Origin: Thalassospira xiamenensis M-5 = DSM 17429
GTDB taxonomy: Bacteria; Pseudomonadota; Alphaproteobacteria; Rhodospirillales; Thalassospiraceae
NCBI RefSeq assembly: GCF_000300235.2
Contig: NZ_CP004388.1
Location: forward strand, 1,283,501-1,347,500
Direction: 5' to 3'
DNA length: 64,000 nt
The notes under the pieces were generated by a model. It worked only from the letters and a program-made list of their open reading frames with translations. It did no database searches and had not been told where the DNA came from. The translations under genes and the position numbers were made by a program. Shown in pieces: positions 53,824-62,850 of this stretch. Within the stretch, counting starts at the first letter, position 1, and each line of letters starts with the position of its first letter.

Positions 53824-53980
53824 TTCTGCTTGCATCGGTAGTTGTTTAGTCCCGGCATTTGATGGATTGAGTTTATGATGAATCTTTCGGGTTCGTTTGT
53901 CCACTGTTTGCAAATGACTGATCTGTGGTCTTTAGCCTGTCAAAATGGCTGGTGCAGTCAGAGCTTTCCGGCAGTTTTCA

Positions 53981-56101
53981 TCAACGTCGCACTGTTTTCA
54001 AAAAGATTTCCACCTGATCCCTAAGCAGTGAGCCGTTTTTCCCAAGTTCCGCAGCTGCATGCAAAACTTCTTCGGCGGCATTGCCTGTTTCTCCGGCAGC
54101 TTGGGTCACATCATCAATATTGGACGATACATCTGCCGTGCCATCCGCAGCCTGAGAGACATTTCGGGAAATTTCCCGCGTTGCCGCTGTTTGCTCCTGA
54201 ATTGCCGATGCGATGCTTGTCGATATCTCGTTGACGCTGCTGATCGTGTCGGAAATCTCTTGGATCGCAACAGCAGAACTGCTCGTTGCTTCCTGAATCG
54301 AGCGCACCTGAGCGGCGATTTCCTCGGTTGCTTTTGCTGTTTGTGTCGCCAGCGTCTTGACTTCGGATGCGACCACGGCAAATCCTTTGCCGGCATCGCC
54401 CGCGCGGGCTGCCTCGATCGTTGCATTGAGGGCCAATAGATTGGTTTTACCCGCAATATCATTGATCAACAATACAACTTCACCGATTTTTTGGGCTGCC
54501 TCGTTCAGGCCCCGTACTTTGGCGTTTGTATCAAGCGCCTGACTCACCGCCGAGCCAATGATCTCCGAAGATTTTTCAACACGGGTTCCGATTTCGATAA
54601 AGGATGCAGATAACTCTTCGCTTGCCGAGGCAACTGTCTGGACATTTTTTGCCGTCTGTTCGGAGGCAGCCGCAACGACCACAGCACGTTCGCTTGTCGT
54701 GTTTGCCGTTTGTGACATGGATTTTGCTGTCGCTTGCAATTCCGTGGCAGCCATCGATACGCCGGAGACCAGTCCGCCGACCGATGTTTCAAATTCATCG
54801 GCCATCGCATGCAACGCCAAACGCCTTTCTTCCTCGGCCTTTGCCTGATCTTCGGCGCGCTGTGCAATATTGCGCTTCAGGTCTTCTAGCATCTTGCGCA
54901 AGGCTTGTGCCAGTGCACCAACTTCATCCTCCTGGTCGATATGCAGTGTTTGGTTAAAATCATTGCGGGCGATGCCGTTGGCAAAATCGGCACAACTGCG
55001 AATGGGGCTCGCGATGCTGCGCGCTGCAAGCATGATCAGTACGATAGCAGTCACCGCAATTGCCAGCCCGACCATGACAGACCAGAAAATACTGTCTGAC
55101 GTCCGGGTATGCATAGAGTCTCCCAGTTCATTGACCGTTGCCTGAACTACTTCGCGTGGTATCGAAATCAGGATGGCCCAAGGTGTTTGACCAATACCCA
55201 TCTCAATAGGTGCATAGACATCAATATTTGGCGACGCATCATCATCACGGACAATCGCTTTGCCTGCCTTTACGGCGTCAAAGTCGGCGCGCCACCGCGC
55301 ATTCAAATCCGCTGAATTCTGGCCAATGGATCCGGGATTTTCGCTGTTGGCGACAATCAGGCCCTCGTTTCCCATCATGACCACATTGCCGCGACCTTCA
55401 AACAATGACTCATCGACGGATATGGCAAGTTTTTGAACAAAATCAAGATTATAGTCTGCACCGGCAACGCCAGCAAATTTACCGTTCACCATGACTGGAA
55501 CCGACATTGTTGCCAGAAATACCGGTTTACCCTGAACGATATAAGGTAGTGGACCGAGAATGTTTTCCTTGCCGGTTTGGGAAGGAGAGATATACCAGTC
55601 ACCTTTTACAAGCCCATTGGCATGTTTTTCGTTGCTGTCATATTCGACAAGCGGCTGGATGGCGATATCGCCACTGGCACTTCGGGTCCAGTAAGGTAAA
55701 AAGCGACCGGTATCATCCGACCCCATTGCCTTGTTACCCTTAAAAGCAGCGTCGTTGCCATCCAGTGCATTTGGTTCCCAGGCGGAATATGTGCCGTTGA
55801 ATGCACTGTTCTCCTCAAGAACATTTTCCAGCGCGGCATTCAACTGGGCGCGCCGCTCGCTGGCGGGGGTTCCCGCGTTTTTGTCATCTGCCAGCACAGA
55901 AAAGACGTGTGCCAGGTTTCGCGCCGCATCAAAACCGGTATTAAGTTCTGACTGGATTTTCATGGCTTCAAATCTGGCCCGGTTCAAAAGAGTTTCCTTG
56001 ACCTGGCTGTCAACGATTTCCATCACTTCCGTGGTGACGTGATCATTACTTATACGGGTGGAAACAAGATTGTACCCCACCAGCGCTGCAACCGTCGCCA
56101 C
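53981..56101 (-). CDS. Methyl-accepting chemotaxis protein, 5' end interrupted by an in-frame stop
   Basis: 706 aa if read from GTG 56101. Seen: periplasmic sensor of dCache type (about 25-330, with [20 protein letters not shown] and [18 protein letters not shown]), a membrane span near 340-362, HAMP (about 363-415), and the signalling domain with [20 protein letters not shown]. Odd: the GTG start would cut the first membrane helix in half. The same frame continues upstream as [13 protein letters not shown], then TAA (56141-56143), then MSLFALSRLK from ATG 56173, which has AAGGGA 7-12 bases ahead. So the natural start seems to be 56173 with a nonsense codon at position 11: a pseudogene, a recent mutation or a sequencing error. 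An FNR-type box lies upstream. Confidence 0.85.
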   Translation of the reverse strand: MATVAALVGYNLVSTRISNDHVTTEVMEIVDSQVKETLLNRARFEAMKIQSELNTGFDAARNLAHVFSVLADDKNAGTPASERRAQLNAALENVLEENSAFNGTYSAWEPNALDGNDAAFKGNKAMGSDDTGRFLPYWTRSASGDIAIQPLVEYDSNEKHANGLVKGDWYISPSQTGKENILGPLPYIVQGKPVFLATMSVPVMVNGKFAGVAGADYNLDFVQKLAISVDESLFEGRGNVVMMGNEGLIVANSENPGSIGQNSADLNARWRADFDAVKAGKAIVRDDDASPNIDVYAPIEMGIGQTPWAILISIPREVVQATVNELGDSMHTRTSDSIFWSVMVGLAIAVTAIVLIMLAARSIASPIRSCADFANGIARNDFNQTLHIDQEDEVGALAQALRKMLEDLKRNIAQRAEDQAKAEEERRLALHAMADEFETSVGGLVSGVSMAATELQATAKSMSQTANTTSERAVVVAAASEQTAKNVQTVASASEELSASFIEIGTRVEKSSEIIGSAVSQALDTNAKVRGLNEAAQKIGEVVLLINDIAGKTNLLALNATIEAARAGDAGKGFAVVASEVKTLATQTAKATEEIAAQVRSIQEATSSSAVAIQEISDTISSVNEISTSIASAIQEQTAATREISRNVSQAADGTADVSSNIDDVTQAAGETGNAAEEVLHAAAELGKNGSLLRDQVEIFLKTVRR

Positions 56102-56173
56102 AAGGCAAATTCCGGATATAATTGCAATCTTAAGTTGAATTTATTTTAAACGAGACAAAGCAAACAATGACAT

Positions 56174-56806
56174 TTTGATTCCCTTTTGGTATAGTATTTA
56201 AACCCACTGTAGTATTGGTTTATATACTTTTGGGAATAATTATCTTGATTTACATCAACGTGGGTATAGGCATTTTATAATGTTTAAATTTAACGGGTGA
56301 GAAGGAAGGTGGGTGCTTTTGTTTTTAAAATATGTTTTATTACAGTGACTTATGAGGATTCCTATTTCAAATTCATACTATGAATGACAAGATGTGACTT
56401 TATTCAGGTAGAGTTTTGCTCTCAAGTTTAATACTAAAGAATAGGGTTGTGTGTCTCATCCGAATCAAACCGGAGACAGAGTTGGAAATCCAATCCTGAA
56501 TTGATATCGCGATAGTAGCCATATGCAGCGCAAGCCCATAATTGTGCGGTCGTATTGTGCATTAACATGATCATGCTCATCGCAACCTTATCCGTTAGTG
56601 CGGATGTCGGCGTGATTTTGCCAATCGCTGTGAAGTTCTTCATCTCCTGTTCGAATGTGCGGCATTTCAACCCCTTTCGAACAGTTGCCGCGCATATTAA
56701 ATACAGGAAACGGGGCTTTACGGGGTTTTCCGGCTGACTTATGGTCGCGGATTGAGGCCGGGTGCTTTCTGCAAGGCCATCCAAGAACAAGAAACGAGGC
56801 GTGAAT
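56174..56806. other. AT-rich gene-free gap between the chemoreceptor and HAD genes
   Basis: 633 bases, clearly richer in A+T than the rest of the window, mainly at 56174-56450. It holds the chemoreceptor promoter region with an FNR-type box. A minus-strand frame at 56434-56643 could encode 69 residues but has a badly spaced ribosome-binding site (AGGAG touching the ATG) and no recognised family. The base composition suggests foreign or fast-changing DNA. Confidence 0.5.
56219..56258 (-). promoter_or_regulatory. FNR/FixK-type box and promoter of the chemoreceptor gene
   Basis: TTGAT-TTAC-ATCAA (56245-56258) is a perfect match to the TTGAT-N4-ATCAA site of FNR/FixK/Dnr regulators. On the minus strand a TATAAA -10 element (56219-56224) puts the transcript start near 56212, with the box centred about 40 bases upstream. 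That is the class II activator position. The ATG at 56173 follows. Confidence 0.7.
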
Positions 56807-57553
56807 ATGTATAAACTGATTGCTTTTGATGGCGACGATACGCTGTGGCATAACGAACCGCTGTTTCGTGACGCCCATATTCGCCTGCGCGAAATGCTTT
56901 CCCACTATGTCGATGCTGATACGGTCAATGATCGCCTCTATCAGGCGGAACTGTCCAACCTTTCGATTTATGGATACGGTATTACCGGCTTTACCCTGTC
57001 GATGATCGAAACCGCGATTGAGCTTTCTGATAAGAAAATAAGTGCGGCTGACATTCATGAACTGGCCGAAATCGGCAAATCCATGCTGCGCGCGCCAACC
57101 CGTCTGATTGACGGAGCCGAAGACGTGCTGCGCCATTATGCCGCCCATCCCGAACGCAAGGTTATCCTGATCACCAAGGGCGACCTGATCGCCCAGCAGC
57201 TCAAGATCGAGCGTTCCGGGCTTGAAAGCCTGTTTGCCGGTGTTGAAATCGTTTCGGAAAAAGATCCGCTGACCTATCGCAATATCTTTGGTCGCTATGG
57301 GGTTGAGCCGTCCGAAGCCGTGATGATCGGCAATTCGTTGAAGTCCGATATCCTGCCGGTGCTTGCGTGTGGCGGGTCGGCGATCCACATTCCCTATGAA
57401 ATCACCTGGGTCCATGAAATGGTCGATCAGACCGAAATCGACAATGATCATTTCGTGACGGTCGAAAGCATTGCCGAGGTTCCGGAAAATATCGAAAAAC
57501 TTGAACAGGACCTGCCAGCCTATGGCAGGGTCGGGAGTATGGAAAATGTCTGA
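56807..57553 (+). CDS. HAD-superfamily hydrolase
   Basis: 248 aa. Start at 56807 (MYKLIAFDGDDTLW) follows GAGGC. Seen: motif I FDGDDTLWHNE (Asp8, Asp10), a helical cap, motif II LITKGD, Lys in SEKDPLTY (motif III) and motif IV MIGNSLKSDILP. Similar in style to YjjG/pyrimidine-nucleotidase-like HADs; substrate unknown. First gene of a tight three-gene operon with DUF1244 and acylphosphatase genes. Confidence 0.88.
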   Translation: MYKLIAFDGDDTLWHNEPLFRDAHIRLREMLSHYVDADTVNDRLYQAELSNLSIYGYGITGFTLSMIETAIELSDKKISAADIHELAEIGKSMLRAPTRLIDGAEDVLRHYAAHPERKVILITKGDLIAQQLKIERSGLESLFAGVEIVSEKDPLTYRNIFGRYGVEPSEAVMIGNSLKSDILPVLACGGSAIHIPYEITWVHEMVDQTEIDNDHFVTVESIAEVPENIEKLEQDLPAYGRVGSMENV

Positions 57554-57929
57554 TTGCGCCGGTTCGGAAATGTCGACCGAGGCATCCCTTGCCAATGGCC
57601 CGGCGGCAAAGCTTGATCCGCAAACCAGGCTGGAACTTGAAGCCGCCGCCTTTCGCGGCCTTGTGCAGCATCTTCAGGACCGCAAGGATGTTCAGAATAT
57701 CGATCTGATGAACCTTGCCGGTTTTTGCCGAAACTGCCTTGCCAAATGGTATCTGGCCGCCGCACGCGAACGCGATGTTGCGATGGATTATGACGGCGCG
57801 CGCGAGGTGGTCTATGGCATGACCTATGATGAATGGAAAGACAATCATCAGGCCCCGGCAACAGCCGAACAGAAACAGAAGTTTCAGGACACCGCCCATC
57901 TGCATGCCAATATTCCCGGCGCGAAGTAA
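57546..57929 (+). CDS. DUF1244 family protein
   Basis: 127 aa from ATG 57546, which overlaps the HAD gene by 8 bases; an internal ATG at 57570 is an alternative. Seen: the compact DUF1244 core AAFRGLVQHLQDRKDVQNID, LMNLAGFCRNCLAKWYLAAA and VVYGMTYDEWKDNHQAPAT. The CRNC pair is striking but its role is unknown. The family is small, cytoplasmic, helical and without an assigned function. Acylphosphatase follows after 23 bases. Confidence 0.88.
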   Translation: MSDCAGSEMSTEASLANGPAAKLDPQTRLELEAAAFRGLVQHLQDRKDVQNIDLMNLAGFCRNCLAKWYLAAARERDVAMDYDGAREVVYGMTYDEWKDNHQAPATAEQKQKFQDTAHLHANIPGAK

Positions 57930-57952
57930 ACATCACATCAAAGGATGTTGCC

Positions 57953-58267
57953 ATGACCACCACCGAACCTGACCCGCAAACCGGCACCGGAAACATTTCC
58001 GTCCTTGCCCGGATCGAAGGCCGGGTGCAGGGCGTATGGTATCGTGCCTGGACGGTCGAGGAAGCGCGTAAGCGCGACCTGACCGGCTGGGTGCGCAACC
58101 GCACGGATGGCACGGTCGAAGCCCTGTTTTGTGGCTCGGTGGCCGGGGTGCAATCCATGATCGCGGCCTGCCATGATGGCCCGACGCATGCGAATGTCAC
58201 CCGCGTGCATGAAGAACCCGGCCTTGAAGATGGGTTCACCACCTTTGAAAAACGCCCGACTGTCTGA
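57953..58267 (+). CDS. Acylphosphatase
   Basis: 104 aa. Hydrolyses carboxyl-phosphate bonds such as acetyl phosphate or 1,3-bisphosphoglycerate. Start at 57953 has AAGGATG upstream. Seen: RVQGVWYRAWT with the phosphate-binding loop and catalytic Arg31, and GWVRNRTDGTVEA with catalytic Asn49. Ends in FTTFEKRPTV, a slightly altered version of the usual C-terminus. An intrinsic terminator follows. Confidence 0.94.
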   Translation: MTTTEPDPQTGTGNISVLARIEGRVQGVWYRAWTVEEARKRDLTGWVRNRTDGTVEALFCGSVAGVQSMIAACHDGPTHANVTRVHEEPGLEDGFTTFEKRPTV

Positions 58268-58307
58268 CTGCGGGCCGCCGGATTGGCGCCTTTATCAAAT
58301 CGCGTCC

Positions 58308-58348
58308 AAAGCCTTTTTCCGCCCCGATGCAGAAAAGGCTTTTTCTTT
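58308..58348 (+). terminator. Intrinsic terminator after the acylphosphatase gene
   Basis: AAAGCCTTTT-T-C (58308-58319) pairs with GAAAAGGCTTT (58332-58342) with one bulged T and a 12-nt loop; TTTTTC and more T follow. Ends the HAD/DUF1244/acylphosphatase operon. Confidence 0.75.
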
Positions 58349-58457
58349 GGTGCAGTGCGGTGGCATGCTCTTGCAATCCTGTCCGGCTGGTCAGATCGCT
58401 GTTTTGCGTATCGGGTGTGCTATGGCCGGATCGGGAACCAAACAGGGAGAATAAAAC

Positions 58458-59303
58458 ATGAAATTGACGACGAAATCATTTGGCGTTGCTGTTCTTCTGG
58501 CGGGATCGGCCTTTGGTGCGCAGGCCCAGGAACCGGCACAGAATGACGGTTTGAACGCATCGCTTTGGTATCAGACCTCGGTCGAATATAAAACCACGGC
58601 CCTTTCGGTTTATGCAGGCGCGCAGCGTCTTCTCGATGCGGCGATTGGTGATCATGGCTGGACCGCCGCCCTTGAACAGGATGGCAACTATTCGGCCAAA
58701 CCGCCCGCGATCATCCTTGATGTTGATGAAACCGTGCTCGATAACTCGGCCTATCAGTCATGGGTTGTGACCGCCAATACGTCTTACAGCTCCAAAACAT
58801 GGGCGGCATTTGTCGAAGACGCGATTTCAACCCCGACGCCGGGCGCGCTGGAACTGACCAAGGCCGCGGCCGACAAGGGCGTTGAAGTCTTCTATGTCAC
58901 CAACCGCAAGGCCGCCGAAGAAGCCGCGACCATCAAAAACCTGCAGGAATATGGCTTCCCTTATGCTGATGCGGATCATGTGATGGTGCGCGGTGAAAAG
59001 GAAGAATGGGGTTCGGCCAAGGCCACCCGCCGCGAAGCGGTGGCTGCTGATTTCCGCGTCATCATGATGTTTGGCGATAACTTCGGCGATTTCACCGATG
59101 ATGTCGATGGCACCATCGATGAACGCCTTGAAGTCATGGACAAATACGCGACCTATTGGGGCGAGCGCTGGTTCATGCTGCCAAACCCGACCTATGGGTC
59201 ATGGGAATCCGCGGCATTTGGCAATGACTGGAAAAAATCCCCCGAAGTCCGCCGTCAGGACAAGCTTGACGCGCTCAATAGCTGGTCGGGCCCGAAAGAA
59301 TAA
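58458..59303 (+). CDS. Periplasmic HAD acid phosphatase / 5'-nucleotidase, lipoprotein e(P4)-like
   Basis: 281 aa. Seen: signal peptide (residues 1-23, cleavage near AQA), class C acid phosphatase motif I DVDETVLDNS (Asp88, Asp90), VFYVTNRKAAEEAATIKNLQ, and FGDNFGDFTDD. Relatives dephosphorylate nucleotides such as NMN and 5'-AMP outside the membrane. Unlike the Haemophilus e(P4) protein it has no lipobox Cys, so it should be soluble in the periplasm. Monocistronic between two terminators. Confidence 0.92.
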   Translation: MKLTTKSFGVAVLLAGSAFGAQAQEPAQNDGLNASLWYQTSVEYKTTALSVYAGAQRLLDAAIGDHGWTAALEQDGNYSAKPPAIILDVDETVLDNSAYQSWVVTANTSYSSKTWAAFVEDAISTPTPGALELTKAAADKGVEVFYVTNRKAAEEAATIKNLQEYGFPYADADHVMVRGEKEEWGSAKATRREAVAADFRVIMMFGDNFGDFTDDVDGTIDERLEVMDKYATYWGERWFMLPNPTYGSWESAAFGNDWKKSPEVRRQDKLDALNSWSGPKE

Positions 59304-59326
59304 TTTCTTTCGCATCTGACGGTAGA

Positions 59327-59357
59327 AAGGGGGCGTGCCATGATCGGCGCGCCCCTT
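59327..59357 (+). terminator. Hairpin terminator between convergent genes
   Basis: AAGGGG-G-CGTGCC (59327-59339) pairs with GGCGCGCCCCTT (59346-59357) with one bulge and one wobble, loop of 6, followed by ATTTC. It overlaps the stop codon of the minus-strand DUF4336 gene. Confidence 0.6.
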
Positions 59358-60105
59358 ATTTCATGACCCAGCGGAATGCGCGTTTAAGCTCGGCGGTGCC
59401 GTTGTGATCGTACCAGCGGCCATGCGACATAATCACCCGTTCCGGTGCCCAGTCGATCATCTGATTTACCGCCTTACGCAGACTTTCCTTATGCCCGGCA
59501 AAGGTCATGCGCATATCACGCGGCGCACATCCATCCGGGTCCATCGAGCCAAACATCCGCACCAGCCACCGCCAGATCGGGCTTTTGATCTTGTGGGCCT
59601 CGAAATTCTCGATCAGGTCGGTCAGGATCAGGCTGTTTGATTTCGGGTGATAAAACACGGCCTCGCACAAATAGCCGCCGCGCACCATCACCTGTTTGAT
59701 TTCATCCGCCCATTCCGGTTCGGCAGTATCGGCAAGTTCGGCATCAAACGATACCGTCATGCCGACCGACTTCGCCCGTTTGATCACACCGGGCGCACAG
59801 AAACTTTGCGCCGTCGGATAGGCCGCCTGCCATTCCGGCACCCCGGCATAATGGATGGTGTTGGGTGCAATCAGACAGGCAACTTCGCCCAGCGCATCAA
59901 CACTTGCCTTAAGCTCCGCCGTCAAACGGATCGGTGAATGGACAAACAGCTTCTCTGACGCCAGCCGGATGATCGTCATTCGGGTCGGAAACGGCAATTT
60001 CATGCCCAGATACTGAAACCCGATCACCGGACCATCAATGATCCAGATATCATCCCCAATGGCCTTGGGAACATTCAGCGGATCATAGGTATCAATCGAA
60101 AACAT
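59356..60105 (-). CDS. DUF4336 domain protein (metallo-beta-lactamase-like fold)
   Basis: 249 aa, cytoplasmic. Seen: an N-terminal strand region NVPKAIGDDIWIIDGPVIGF, RMTIIRLASEKLFVHSPIRL, and IAPNTIHYAGVPEWQAAYPT, the pattern of DUF4336 proteins. The full HxHxDH zinc motif of true metallo-beta-lactamases is not present; isolated His residues (NTIHYAG, VIMSHGRW) remain. Function unknown. It follows the FAD oxidoreductase gene by 39 bases on the minus strand. Confidence 0.8.
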   Translation of the reverse strand: MFSIDTYDPLNVPKAIGDDIWIIDGPVIGFQYLGMKLPFPTRMTIIRLASEKLFVHSPIRLTAELKASVDALGEVACLIAPNTIHYAGVPEWQAAYPTAQSFCAPGVIKRAKSVGMTVSFDAELADTAEPEWADEIKQVMVRGGYLCEAVFYHPKSNSLILTDLIENFEAHKIKSPIWRWLVRMFGSMDPDGCAPRDMRMTFAGHKESLRKAVNQMIDWAPERVIMSHGRWYDHNGTAELKRAFRWVMK

Positions 60106-60144
60106 CGCAGACCTTTATGGGGTTGGGGGCGCCCATGATGTGGT

Positions 60145-61560
60145 TTATTTCACGATCTTGCCGGGATTGAGCATACCATCGGGATCAATCGCGTCTTTGA
60201 TCGCGCGCAAAAGCTTCATCTTTTCCGGGCTGGCATAGCGGGCCAGTTCATCAAGCTTCAGCTTGCCAATGCCATGTTCGGCACTGATGGAGCCGCCAAG
60301 ATCGGCGACAATGTCATGGATCAGACGGTTAAGCGTTTCCCAGCAATCGAGAAACGCCTGTTTTTCCATCTCGACCGGCTGGGTGAAATTGAAATGGATA
60401 TTGCCATCGCCGACATGGCCAAACGGGCAGGGGCGAATGCCCGGAATCAGATCCCCGGCCGCCGCCATGCCACGCATAAGCAATTCCGGCACCCTGGAAA
60501 CCGGGACCGACACATCATGCTTGATGCTGCCGCCTTCAAACCCCTGTGCCTCGGGGATGCCTTCGCGGATCGCCCAAAGATTGGCGCGCTGGGCTTCGGA
60601 CTGCGCCAATGCCGCATCGCTGGCAAGGCCGGCCTCAAGGGCGGCTTCCAGAAGGTCGCTTAGGACCTCGTTCAGGTCATCCTTGGGCCGTGACGAGGTC
60701 AGTTCGATCATCACATACCAGTCCGAAGGGGCGGCAAGCGGGGCGGATAGCCCCGGCAGGTGTGCCACCGTCATATCATGGGCAAAGCCGCAGATCAGTT
60801 CGAACGCGGCAATCGCATCACCGCTTTCACGCCGTGCGAGTGCCAGAAGGTCAAGAGCCGCATCCGGTCCGGGGACGGCAACCCACGCGGTCGCGACATG
60901 GCGGGGCTTGGGAAACAGTTTCAAGCTCGCCTTGGTGATAATGCCAAGCGTCCCTTCGGCCCCGATAAACAGATCGCGCAGGTCATAGCCGGTATTGTCC
61001 TTGCGCAATTTCGAAAGCCCGTTCCACACGCTGCCATCGGGCAGAACAACCTCAAGCCCCAGAACCAGATCGCGGGTATTGCCATACCGGATGACGTTCA
61101 ACCCGCCGGCATTGGTCGCAAGGTTGCCGCCAATCTGGCAGGTTCCCTCCGACCCAAGGCTAAGCGGGAAGATCAGATCACGATCAAGGGCAGCTTCCTG
61201 AAGAGTTTGCAGGATCGCACCGGCTTCGACGGTGGCGGTAAAATCGCGCGCATCGATATCAATGATCCGGTTCATCCGTTTAAGGTTCAGGATCACCTCG
61301 GCGGCATTGGCAACCGCCCCGCCGCATCGCCCGGTATTGCCGCCCTGGGGCACAATCGCAATGCCATGGGTTGCACAGATCGCGACACATTTGGCGACTT
61401 CATCGGTATTGGCGGGATAAAGCACCATGCCCGCGTCGCCTGCAAACTTGCCACGTGCCTCGGCATTATGCGTGGCCAGAATATCGGCCTCCATGCTCCA
61501 GCCTTTCGGGCCAAGGGCATCCTGAAGTTCCTTGATCGCGCTGGCGGGCAGGATGTGCAT
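60145..61560 (-). CDS. FAD-linked D-2-hydroxyacid dehydrogenase (GlcD/D2HGDH-like)
   Basis: 471 aa. Seen: PCMH-type FAD domain (about 40-215) with GIAIVPQGGNTGRCGGAVA, LGSEGTCQIGGNLATNAGG and GAEGTLGIITKASLKLFP; C-terminal substrate domain with PFGHVGDGNIHFNF (metal and substrate ligands) and SAEHGIGKLK. D-2-hydroxyglutarate or D-lactate is the likely substrate class; the electron acceptor is unknown. It starts 35 bases after the stop of the Sua5 gene, so they are probably cotranscribed. Confidence 0.9.
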   Translation of the reverse strand: MHILPASAIKELQDALGPKGWSMEADILATHNAEARGKFAGDAGMVLYPANTDEVAKCVAICATHGIAIVPQGGNTGRCGGAVANAAEVILNLKRMNRIIDIDARDFTATVEAGAILQTLQEAALDRDLIFPLSLGSEGTCQIGGNLATNAGGLNVIRYGNTRDLVLGLEVVLPDGSVWNGLSKLRKDNTGYDLRDLFIGAEGTLGIITKASLKLFPKPRHVATAWVAVPGPDAALDLLALARRESGDAIAAFELICGFAHDMTVAHLPGLSAPLAAPSDWYVMIELTSSRPKDDLNEVLSDLLEAALEAGLASDAALAQSEAQRANLWAIREGIPEAQGFEGGSIKHDVSVPVSRVPELLMRGMAAAGDLIPGIRPCPFGHVGDGNIHFNFTQPVEMEKQAFLDCWETLNRLIHDIVADLGGSISAEHGIGKLKLDELARYASPEKMKLLRAIKDAIDPDGMLNPGKIVK

Positions 61561-61595
61561 GGGGCTGTTTTCCGCTCGGCTGAGGTTTGGAAGAA

Positions 61596-62591
61596 TTACG
61601 GGGTCGGATGAAGGGCGCGCGGCGCGCTGGCGCGTTTCATCCGGTCATTGATCGCAAGCCCAAGACCGGCATCGGGGATCGGCGCAATCGCGATCCCGTC
61701 AAAGCGCGGCTGATCGGCTTCGTGCAGTTTGGCAAACAGGTTGGCGGCGGCCTCGCGATCATCGCCGGTTTTCGAAAGCCACAGGACCTTGTCAAACCCC
61801 TTTGTCACGCAATCGCCGAATGCCAGCAATATTTCATGGCCGTATTTCTTCTGATCCGGTGCCGTCGCATTCAGCCGCACCGGCAATCCCGGCGCATAAT
61901 GGCTGGTCAGCATTCCGGGGCTTTTGGGGGCGTTGTCATCGGTTTCGGCCATCACGACGTCGCATCCCAGAACTTCCGCCACCTGATCGCGGGTAATCCC
62001 GCCGGGGCGGAGCATCACGACGCGGTCGGTGGTCAGGTCAATCACCGTGCTTTCAAGCCCGACCCCACATGGGCCACCATCCAGAATCATGCCAATCGCA
62101 TTGCCAAGGGATGCTGCCACATGGGCGGCTGTTGTCGGGCTGATCCGCCCGGACCGGTTGGCCGAGGGGGCGGCAATCGGGCGGCCGACCGCGCGCAATA
62201 ATGCGCGCGCCATTTCGTGGGCGGGCACACGCACCGCAATGCTTGGCAACCCGGCGGTGGTCAATTGCGATACATTGCTGTCGGAACGCTTTGGTAAAAC
62301 AAGCGTCAGCGCACCGGGCCAGAACGCATCGGCAAGCTTATCGGCACGCGCATCGAAAACCGCATGCTGGGCCGCCGCATCCCGGTCAGGAAAATGGCTG
62401 ATCAGCGGGTTGAAGCTTGGCCGTTGTTTGGCGGCAAAAATGCCCGCAACCGCATCATCATTGGTGGCATCCGCGCCCAGCCCGTAAACCGTTTCGGTCG
62501 GAAACGCGACAAGCTCGCCCGCGCGCAACTTGGCCGCGGCCTGCGTCAGGGCACCTTCGGAATAGGGGCGGATCGTCAAAGCCGGGGACAT
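61596..62591 (-). CDS. tsaC: L-threonylcarbamoyladenylate synthase, Sua5 type
   Basis: 331 aa from ATG 62591; an ATG four codons upstream (62603) lacks a ribosome-binding site. Makes threonylcarbamoyl-AMP for the t6A modification of ANN-reading tRNAs. Seen: the YrdC domain with FPTETVYGLGADATNDDAVA, KQRPSFNPLI and APSANRSGRISPT, and an extra C-terminal Sua5 domain after about residue 210 (LTSHYAPGLPVRL onwards). The two-domain form is usual in alphaproteobacteria. Confidence 0.93.
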   Translation of the reverse strand: MSPALTIRPYSEGALTQAAAKLRAGELVAFPTETVYGLGADATNDDAVAGIFAAKQRPSFNPLISHFPDRDAAAQHAVFDARADKLADAFWPGALTLVLPKRSDSNVSQLTTAGLPSIAVRVPAHEMARALLRAVGRPIAAPSANRSGRISPTTAAHVAASLGNAIGMILDGGPCGVGLESTVIDLTTDRVVMLRPGGITRDQVAEVLGCDVVMAETDDNAPKSPGMLTSHYAPGLPVRLNATAPDQKKYGHEILLAFGDCVTKGFDKVLWLSKTGDDREAAANLFAKLHEADQPRFDGIAIAPIPDAGLGLAINDRMKRASAPRALHPTP

Positions 62592-62850
62592 CAAGCATTC
62601 CATAAAAAATATAGCTCTATGAAATACCTAGCGACGATAGGGCTTAATGACAAGCTGGAACCGACTTTATCGCTGTTTGCATTGATCGAATGATCATCCC
62701 GGTTTAGGGTGTCGGTCGCAGGAAGAACCCGATGATTGATCCCGGTTCGCACGTGGTGCGTGTCAAAGCCTGCATCCCTGATATCCGGCCTGCTGCAAAC
62801 ACCCGCTCAGGTCCTCAAAACGGTGTAATCCATCGCAAGGAGGGCCTTTC

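Noticed and set aside
53907..53914. TTTGCAAA, resembling half of the propionate-regulator site of other alphaproteobacteria
   Set aside because: It is a single copy between convergent gene ends, not upstream of pccB; the paired motif is absent from 49887-50193.
56434..56643. Possible 69-residue minus-strand gene in the AT-rich gap
   Set aside because: AGGAG touches the ATG, no known family is visible, and the frame is short; kept only as a remark in the gap entry.
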